From JBBDSJ01 sp040905025 (GTDB lineage: Bacteria; Pseudomonadota; Gammaproteobacteria; Methylohalomonadales; Methylohalomonadaceae): a stretch of DNA of 10,778 nt. This document shows positions 6,814 through 10,778 of the stretch, one piece after another (positions within the stretch are counted from its first letter, which is position 1; every line of letters starts with the position of its first letter). The stretch is from NCBI GenBank assembly GCA_040905025.1, contig JBBDSJ010000024.1, positions 1-10,778 on the forward strand, given 5' to 3'. The translations under genes and the position numbers were made by a program. The notes below the pieces were generated by a model. That model had not been told where the DNA came from and did not search any database. It saw nothing but the letters and a program-made list of their open reading frames with translations.

Positions 6814-7138
6814 GATCGTATATCCTGAATCTGGACTTACATACATCAATGACTTTCGCCGGTGTGGCCGCGGTCTTCTTCTGAAACACGTCACCAATAA
6901 CAATGGCATCAGAGTCAATTCGGTAGACTATCCGCCAGATCTTGTCGCTATCAGTAATGCGCAACTCATGGCAGTGAGGCCCGATGGATGGCATTGGTCT
7001 TGAATGTGGCATGGAAAGCTTTTCTTGGCGCTGCAAGAGCCGCAGAAGATAGCCTGCTTGCAGTCGGGCAGCAGCCGAGAAGGGTGGCGTCCTTACCGCT
7101 CCATATAGCCAAACCAATGGCTTGTCCTTTGGACTCAT
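6800..7138 (-). CDS. Gp49/HigB-type (RelE superfamily) mRNA interferase toxin
   Basis: A 112-residue protein from the ATG at 7138, beginning MSPKDKPLVWLYGAVRTPPF. KPLVWLYGxVRTPPFS, the RLQAGYLLRLLQ helix, KLSMPHSRPMPSIGP, HELRI, WRIVYRID and VFQKKTAATP are the diagnostic blocks of the phage-derived Gp49-like toxin family (RelE/HigB superfamily). These toxins cleave ribosome-bound mRNA. The frame could begin at a TTG at 7147, but ATG 7138 matches the family's usual N-terminus. No Shine-Dalgarno precedes it, and the best promoter would start transcription almost exactly at this codon, so a leaderless transcript is possible. The protein appears full length with the conserved basic residues intact. 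The antitoxin gene overlaps its 3' end. Confidence 0.9.
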   Translation of the reverse strand: MSPKDKPLVWLYGAVRTPPFSAAARLQAGYLLRLLQRQEKLSMPHSRPMPSIGPHCHELRITDSDKIWRIVYRIDSDAIVIGDVFQKKTAATPAKVIDVCKSRFRIYDHAKE

Positions 7139-7145
7139 GGCGTAC

Positions 7146-7175
7146 AATATATGTCTAATATGACATAATTTTCAA
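7146..7175 (-). promoter_or_regulatory. Promoter and operator of the Gp49/XRE module
   Basis: On the minus strand TTGAAA (7175-7170) and TATATT (7151-7146) are 18 bases apart. An inverted repeat, TATGTC (7150-7155) and GACATA (7162-7167) on the plus strand, fills most of the spacer and touches the -10. This is a typical position for a toxin-antitoxin autorepression site. The predicted transcription start falls at or next to the toxin ATG (7138). Confidence 0.55.
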
Positions 7176-7264
7176 GCGCATAGCCAGTGTTTCAAGAATG
7201 ATGTCTGTCCCAGGCGCATCTTGAACTGGCGTTATGCCATTGAAAAACGAGGAAAAAATTACAC

Positions 7265-7293
7265 TTGAAATGTACACTATATGTACATACAAT
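7265..7293 (+). promoter_or_regulatory. Promoter and operator of brnTA
   Basis: TTGAAA (7265-7270) and TACAAT (7288-7293) are separated by 17 bases, giving a good sigma-70 promoter. The inverted repeat ATGTACA (7270-7276) and TGTACAT (7282-7288), with spacer CTATA, fills the space between the two hexamers and is the likely BrnA binding site. The expected transcription start is near 7300, which is also the first base of the ATG that opens the original brnT frame. Confidence 0.65.
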
Positions 7294-7306
7294 TAGCTTA
7301 TGAACT

Positions 7307-7582
7307 ATGGATGGGATCCACGGAAGGCGGCTGAACCTCAGCAAGCACGGAATCGACTTTGCCGATGCCGTCATTGCACTCGAAGATGAAAATGCCTTAA
7401 CAATTGAGGATAGGGATGTAAATGAACTTCGATTCAAAACTCTGGGGCTAGGTCCCTACTTAAAAGTTCTCTATGTTGTGCATACCGGGCGTGGTGATGA
7501 TTGTATACGAATAATCTCTGCCCGATCCGCAACAAAACTTGAAATCAAGCAATACTACCAAGGTCTTGATCACTATGGCTGA
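7307..7582 (+). CDS. brnT: BrnT-like toxin, probably frameshifted near its start
   Basis: From the ATG at 7307 the frame gives 91 residues: NLSKHGIDFADAV, IEDRDVNELRFKTLG, VLYVVHT and the end motif IRIISARSATKLEIKQYY identify a BrnT toxin (RelE-fold ribonuclease). The N-terminus in this frame (MDGIHGRRL) does not look like BrnT. The expected start, MNYGWDPRKAA, is found in another frame from the ATG at 7300 and runs directly up to the conserved NLSKHG. A shift at about 7330-7336 (two bases lost or one gained) therefore separates the two parts. The 7300 frame alone stops at 7387-7389. Either the gene is a recent pseudogene, the assembly has an indel, or the ATG at 7307 rescues a protein lacking the first strand and the conserved WD. 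The 3' end overlaps brnA by 8 bp. Confidence 0.8.
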   Translation: MDGIHGRRLNLSKHGIDFADAVIALEDENALTIEDRDVNELRFKTLGLGPYLKVLYVVHTGRGDDCIRIISARSATKLEIKQYYQGLDHYG

Positions 7583-7823
7583 TGATTTTTCAAAAGGAAG
7601 GCGCGGTCCTGTCATTAAAGCTGATCCAAATAAAGTTCGGATAACGATACGGTTAGATGCCGATATTATCGAGCATTTCAAGAATCGTGTGCATGCAAGC
7701 GGTGGTGGAAATTATCAAACACTGATCAATGATGCTTTGCGGGAGTATATTCGAGCACATGATAAAGAACTTGAAAGCACTTTGCGTAGAATAATCCGTG
7801 AAGAACTAAAACACGCTGTATAA
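7575..7823 (+). CDS. brnA: BrnA-like antitoxin
   Basis: From the ATG at 7575 this is an 82-residue protein, MADDFSKGRRGPVIKADPNK, followed by VRITIRLDADIIEHFKNRV and GGGNYQTLINDALREYI. These blocks are the ribbon-helix-helix BrnA antitoxin: ITIRLD is the DNA-binding strand and the two helices follow it. BrnA neutralises BrnT and represses the operon promoter. The start overlaps the brnT stop by 8 bp and has an AAGG about 11 bases upstream. A longer frame back to 7539 exists but has no family support. BrnA appears intact even though brnT seems frameshifted, which fits loss of the toxin before loss of the antitoxin. Confidence 0.9.
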   Translation: MADDFSKGRRGPVIKADPNKVRITIRLDADIIEHFKNRVHASGGGNYQTLINDALREYIRAHDKELESTLRRIIREELKHAV

Positions 7824-7871
7824 GAATATGAACGATTATTGTCTTGCAAGTGGATTTTATTATCCGGTTCA

Positions 7872-8339
7872 ATGCGTATGACGGATGTTGACGATTCTCA
7901 CTGGATGCAGCAGGCCTTGTTACAGGCACGCGAGGCCGAAGCCGCCGGTGAAGTCCCGGTCGGTGCAGTCATCGTCAAGGATAATGAATTTATCGCTCAG
8001 GGCTGGAACCGGCCGATCGGCAGTCATGATCCCAGCGCGCATGCCGAGATGATTGCGTTGCGTGCCGCTGCTGCCCGGTTGGGAAATTACCGGCTGCCGG
8101 ATTGTGATTTATATGTCACATTGGAGCCGTGTGCGATGTGCGCCGGGGCGATTATTCAGGCGCGTATTCGCCGCGTGATTTTCGGCGCACATGATCCAAA
8201 GACCGGTGCTGCTGGCAGCGTGTTTACCATTCTCGGTACGCGCGAACTGAATCATTATGTCGAAGTCACGGCTGGCGTGCTGGCAGACGAATGCAGTCAG
8301 TTACTGCAGAATTTTTTTCGCCATCGGCGTAATTCATAA
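7872..8339 (+). CDS. tadA: tRNA-specific adenosine deaminase TadA
   Basis: A 155-residue enzyme that converts adenosine 34 to inosine in the wobble position of tRNA-Arg(ACG), an essential function in bacteria. Read from the ATG at 7872 it shows H57-A-E59 (AHAEMIA), with H57 as zinc ligand and E59 as proton shuttle, and PCAMC with zinc ligands C87 and C90. EVPVGAVIV, GWNRPIGSHDP, LYVTLEP, GAHDPKTGAAGS and ILADEC-like (VLADECSQLL) segments match E. coli TadA closely. A second ATG at 7878 and a TTG at 7839 are alternative starts; none has a clear Shine-Dalgarno. It marks the boundary between the toxin-antitoxin cluster on its left and the core genes on its right. pncC follows 14 bases after its stop, so cotranscription is likely. 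Confidence 0.95.
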   Translation: MRMTDVDDSHWMQQALLQAREAEAAGEVPVGAVIVKDNEFIAQGWNRPIGSHDPSAHAEMIALRAAAARLGNYRLPDCDLYVTLEPCAMCAGAIIQARIRRVIFGAHDPKTGAAGSVFTILGTRELNHYVEVTAGVLADECSQLLQNFFRHRRNS

Positions 8340-8353
8340 CGTTAATTTATAAA

Positions 8354-9027
8354 ATGACTAAAACAACCGCTTCCGCTTCAATTACGCCGGTACGGCCACA
8401 ACGTCTGGCGCAGCAGGTCGGCAAGGCCTTGCAGGCGCATGACTGGACGCTGGTGACGGCGGAATCGTGTACCGGCGGCATGGTCGCGGAATGGGTAACG
8501 CGTATTGCCGGCAGTTCCGGCTGGTTTGAGCGCGGTTTTGTGACGTATTCCAATGCCGCGAAATCCGAGCAGCTGGATGTTTTACCTGCGACGCTGGATC
8601 AATACGGGGCAGTCAGCGAAGAAATTACTGCGGAGATGGTCGCCGGTGCGCTGGCGCATAGTGATGCCGATATTGCCGTGTCGGTCAGTGGTATCGCCGG
8701 CCCGGACGGTGGTGCGAAAACCAAACCGGTCGGCACGGTCTGTTTCGGCTGGGGCCGGCGCGATGGCGTGCTGGTGACCGCGACGGTTTATTTGCNNNNN
8801 NNNNNNNNNNNNNNNNNNNNNNNNNNNNNNNNNNNNNNNNNNNNNNNNNNNNNNNNNNNNNNNNNNNNNNNNNNNNNNNNNNNNNNNNNNNNNNNTGTTT
8901 CGGCTGGGGCCGGCGCGATGGCGTGCTGGTGACCGCGACGGTTTATTTGCGGGGTGACCGCGCCGCGATTCGCCGCCAGGCGGCCGTACTGGCGCTGCAG
9001 GGCGTGCTGGATCTGACACCGGATTAA
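8354..9027 (+). CDS. pncC: Nicotinamide-nucleotide amidase PncC, interrupted by an assembly gap
   Basis: PncC (CinA C-terminal domain family) deamidates NMN to nicotinate mononucleotide in pyridine nucleotide recycling. TAESCTGG with S38, then GSSGWFERGFVTYSNAAK ending at K70, GAVSEE, SVSGIAGPDGG and KPVGTV match E. coli PncC. The sequence before the gap ends in a frame reading ATVYL. After the gap, bases 8896-8950 repeat 8741-8795 exactly. If the 100 Ns and one repeat copy are removed, the frame continues through RGDRAAIRRQAAVLALQ to a TAA at 9025-9027, giving 172 residues, against about 165 in E. coli. As written, the gap shifts the frame and an automatic annotation would end falsely at 8932. 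The gene sits directly upstream of recA, its usual place in Gammaproteobacteria. No Shine-Dalgarno is evident before the ATG at 8354. Confidence 0.93.
8741..8795 (+). repeat. 55-bp sequence, left copy flanking the gap
   Basis: Bases 8741-8795 are identical to 8896-8950. Together they bracket the 100-N gap. They most likely represent the same genomic bases read from two overlapping contig ends. Confidence 0.95.
8796..8895. other. Scaffold gap of exactly 100 Ns
   Basis: One hundred N characters is a conventional placeholder for a gap of unknown size. The identical 55-bp flanks and the clean protein frame restored by merging them indicate that no sequence is actually missing here. Confidence 0.98.
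8896..8950 (+). repeat. 55-bp sequence, right copy flanking the gap
   Basis: Exact copy of 8741-8795, beginning TGTTTCGGCT and ending GGTTTATTTGC. It continues into the true C-terminal coding part of pncC. Confidence 0.95.
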
Positions 9028-9046
9028 GCCCGCGACAGACCGGGCT
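9027..9046 (+). terminator. Weak hairpin just after pncC
   Basis: AGCCCG (9027-9032) and CGGGCT (9041-9046) can pair around an 8-base loop at the pncC stop. No run of T follows, so it is not a standard intrinsic terminator. It may only attenuate or protect the transcript end. Confidence 0.25.
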
Positions 9047-9127
9047 GAATTGCCGGCATTATCTGCGGTGAACCCGCATCCTGGTTGAAACAGGCAGACA
9101 GCGGCGCGTGATTTGCGGCTCTGTTCG

Positions 9128-9136
9128 TGTGATAAT
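9128..9136 (+). promoter_or_regulatory. Candidate extended -10 promoter of recA
   Basis: TGTGATAAT at 9128-9136 is an extended -10 element (TG, one base, GATAAT). Transcription would start near 9143, about 36 bases before the recA ATG. I see no good -35 at the right distance. No E. coli-type LexA box (CTG, ten bases, CAG) is present anywhere in 9028-9178. Confidence 0.4.
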
Positions 9137-9178
9137 TTGCAGCATCAAAATCAGCACTCAACCGCGAAGGAAATCATA

Positions 9179-10213
9179 ATGGATGACAAGAAAAAGCAGG
9201 CGTTAGGGATAGCGCTCGGACAGATTGAAAAGCAGTTTGGCAAAGGCTCAATCATGCGCATGGGCGATGACGGCGTGGCCCGTGATATTGAGGCCGTGTC
9301 GACCGGTTCGCTGAGCCTGGATATCGCGCTCGGTATCGGCGGCGTGCCGCGTGGCCGTGTGATCGAGATTTACGGGCCGGAATCTTCCGGTAAAACCACC
9401 CTGTCACTGCATGTGGCTGCCGAAATCCAGAAACTTGGCGGTACCGCCGCGTTTGTTGACGCCGAACATGCGCTGGACCCGGTGTACGCCCGCAAACTGG
9501 GTGTTCAGGTCGATGATTTGCTGGTGTCGCAGCCGGATACCGGTGAACAGGCGCTGGAAATTACCGATATGCTGGTACGTTCCGGTGCGGTGGATCTGGT
9601 GATTGTCGATTCCGTTGCGGCGCTGACGCCGAAAGCTGAAATCGAAGGCGAAATGGGTGACAGCCATATGGGCCTGCAGGCGCGGCTGATGTCGCAGGCG
9701 TTGCGCAAGCTGACGGCGAATATTCAGCGCTCGAACACGATGGTGATTTTTATCAACCAGATCCGCATGAAGATTGGCGTGATGTTCGGTAGCCCGGAAA
9801 CCACCACCGGTGGCAATGCACTGAAATTCTATGCCTCGGTGCGGCTGGATATCCGTCGTATCGGTGCCATCAAGCAGGGCGATGAAGTTATCGGTAATGA
9901 AACCCGCGTCAAGGTGGTCAAGAACAAGGTCGCGCCGCCGTTCAAGGAAGCGCTGTTTGATATTCTTTACGGTGAGGGTATCTCGCGCGAAGCCGAGATC
10001 ATTTTGCTCGGCGTCAAGCATGAGTTGATTGAAAAATCCGGCGCCTGGTACAGCTACAAGGGTGACCGGGTTGGCCAGGGCAAGGAAAACGTACGCCAGT
10101 TTCTGAAGGAAAACCCGGCAATTGCCGATGAAATCGAGCAGAATATTCGTGCCGCTGCGTTGCCGGACGTCAAACCCAAAGCTGAAAGCAAAGCTGAAGA
10201 GGCCGAAGCCTGA
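9179..10213 (+). CDS. recA: Recombinase RecA
   Basis: A 344-residue RecA, the ATP-dependent strand-exchange protein that also triggers LexA self-cleavage. It begins MDDKKKQALGIALGQIEKQF. Walker A GPESSGKT is at 66-73, exactly the E. coli numbering. FVDAEHALDP, LVIVDSVAALTPKAEIEGEMGD (the Walker B strand and loop L1 region) and FINQIRMKIGVMFGSPETTTGGNALK (loop L2 region) are all intact. The C-terminus is a short Lys/Glu/Ala-rich acidic tail. The frame is open upstream to 9113, but the ATG at 9179 is right: AAGGA lies at 9167-9171, 7 bases before it, and the protein then starts as in E. coli. The stop TGA overlaps a CTG that is the likely start of recX. The gene is complete and unremarkable. 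Confidence 0.98.
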   Translation: MDDKKKQALGIALGQIEKQFGKGSIMRMGDDGVARDIEAVSTGSLSLDIALGIGGVPRGRVIEIYGPESSGKTTLSLHVAAEIQKLGGTAAFVDAEHALDPVYARKLGVQVDDLLVSQPDTGEQALEITDMLVRSGAVDLVIVDSVAALTPKAEIEGEMGDSHMGLQARLMSQALRKLTANIQRSNTMVIFINQIRMKIGVMFGSPETTTGGNALKFYASVRLDIRRIGAIKQGDEVIGNETRVKVVKNKVAPPFKEALFDILYGEGISREAEIILLGVKHELIEKSGAWYSYKGDRVGQGKENVRQFLKENPAIADEIEQNIRAAALPDVKPKAESKAEEAEA

Positions 10214-10668
10214 GCGATGATTCAAGCGATATACGTGAGCGTGCCATCGGTTTGCTGGCGCGGCGCGAACACAGTCGCCAGGAGTTACAGCAGAAACTGA
10301 CTGTTCGCGGTTATGCTGATAGCGAAATAACGGCGGTACTGGATGAACTGGCGAATGCCGGTTTGCAGAGTGATACGCGTTATGCCGAGGCTTATGTCAA
10401 TCAGCGTACCGAAAAGGGTTACGGGCCACTCTATATTATCCAGGCCCTGCGCAGTCGCGGTGTTGACGCCGCTGTGACAGATCAATTTCTTGATCTGAAT
10501 GATCCCGACTGGAGTCGCCGTGCCGCCGATGTGCTGGCGCGGCGTTTTGGTGTGGTAGATCGCCGCGATCGCAAGGCCTATGCCAGGGCATTACGCTTCA
10601 TGCAGCAACGTGGTTTCAGCGCAGCGCATGTACGCCATGCGCTGGATGATGATTTTTATGAAGAATAA
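10210..10668 (+). CDS. recX: RecA regulator RecX, probably CTG-initiated
   Basis: RecX binds within the RecA filament groove and limits filament growth. The helical-repeat protein is recognisable from DIRERAIGLLARREHSRQEL, RYAEAYVNQRTEKGYGPLYI, DWSRRAADVLARRFG and RALRFMQQRGFSAAHVRHAL. The conserved N-terminal stretch DIRERAIGL lies upstream of the first conventional-type start in this frame (TTG at 10252). The frame is closed by a TGA at 10195 and contains no ATG or GTG before TTG 10252. A CTG at 10210 overlaps the recA stop as CTGA and has GAAGAGG ending 7 bases before it. I therefore place the start at CTG, giving 152 residues against 166 in E. coli. Coupling to recA translation would keep RecX low relative to RecA. 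Confidence 0.9.
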   Translation: MSDDSSDIRERAIGLLARREHSRQELQQKLTVRGYADSEITAVLDELANAGLQSDTRYAEAYVNQRTEKGYGPLYIIQALRSRGVDAAVTDQFLDLNDPDWSRRAADVLARRFGVVDRRDRKAYARALRFMQQRGFSAAHVRHALDDDFYEE

Positions 10669-10726
10669 TGATGTACCAGAATGAAATTTACCAAAACGAT
10701 AACTTTAGCCCCGAACCCTGAACTCA

Positions 10727-10778
10727 ATGAGTAAGCCATTAAGCACCAATGCCATTCGCCAGGCATTTCTGGACTATT
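10727..10778 (+). CDS. alaS: Alanyl-tRNA synthetase, first 17 codons
   Basis: The ATG at 10727 opens MSKPLSTNAIRQAFLDY, which runs off the window edge. IRQAFLDY is the conserved N-terminus of AlaS, the enzyme that charges tRNA-Ala, and its position after recX is the normal gammaproteobacterial order. No clear Shine-Dalgarno precedes the ATG. Nothing can be said about the catalytic and editing domains, which lie outside the window. Confidence 0.88.
   Translation, partial: MSKPLSTNAIRQAFLDY

Noticed and set aside
7156..7260. A possible minus-strand coding remnant ending ETLAMRLKIMSY between the two toxin-antitoxin modules
   Set aside because: The open stretch is short, overlaps both promoters and has no family resemblance I can name, so it is probably chance.
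8582..9019. A minus-strand frame running through the N gap
   Set aside because: It depends on translating Ns and on the artefactual duplicated flanks.
9081..9101. CTG and CAG triplets near the recA promoter as a LexA site
   Set aside because: The gaps from the CTG at 9081 to the following CAG triplets are 7, 11 and 15 bases, not 10, and the inner sequence is not AT-rich.
9404..10225. A 273-codon open frame on the minus strand over recA
   Set aside because: Antisense of recA, with no domain and no credible ribosome binding site.
1..10778. CRISPR arrays, tRNA or rRNA genes and riboswitches
   Set aside because: I found no regularly spaced repeats, no cloverleaf-like tRNA sequence and no recognisable riboswitch core in the window.

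Overview
The window looks like part of a gammaproteobacterial chromosome, probably from a draft or metagenome assembly because it contains a 100-N scaffold gap. The evidence for the lineage is the block at the right end, pncC-recA-recX-alaS, in the order usual for Gammaproteobacteria, together with RecA, TadA and PncC proteins that resemble the E. coli ones motif by motif. I cannot name the genus.

The layout has two parts. Positions 1 to about 7830 are an accessory defence and toxin-antitoxin island. It holds (i) a 21/22-bp tandem repeat at the left edge that may be the end of an insertion sequence; (ii) hipB-hipA (90-1741), a HipA-type kinase module with a 4-bp ATGA overlap; (iii) a 23-codon relic of a type I restriction hsdR gene fused directly to the hipA stop (1741-1812); (iv) an AT-rich control region with two related inverted-repeat operators, one a perfect 28-bp palindrome; (v) a two-gene pair made of a winged-helix protein and an AbiEii-like nucleotidyltransferase (1942-3188), the least characterised system here; (vi) a full hsdR (3201-6122) with a short YgjP/DUF45-type metalloprotease 3 bp behind it (6126-6461); (vii) a minus-strand Gp49/HigB-like toxin and XRE antitoxin pair (6484-7138); and (viii) a brnT-brnA pair (7300-7823) in which brnT appears frameshifted. 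No hsdM or hsdS is present, so HsdR's partners must lie to the left of the window or be missing.

Positions 7872 to 10778 are core genome: tadA, pncC, recA, recX and the first 17 codons of alaS. The N gap lies inside pncC and is flanked by 55 identical bases. Collapsing that overlap restores one intact 172-residue PncC frame, so the gap appears to be an assembly artefact. recX has no ATG or GTG in the correct frame and probably starts at a CTG overlapping the recA stop (CTGA).

The most interesting story is the hsdR relic. The same N-terminal motif (EHKTVQARIL) occurs at 1741 and again at the true hsdR start at 3201, with the winged-helix/nucleotidyltransferase pair between them. This suggests that an ancestral hipB-hipA-hsdR arrangement was remodelled by insertion of, or recombination with, a segment carrying that pair and a divergent hsdR allele.

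There is no gene-free stretch longer than 300 bases. The longest ones are 1813-1941 (operators and promoter), 7139-7299 (two divergent toxin-antitoxin promoters) and 9028-9178 (recA promoter).
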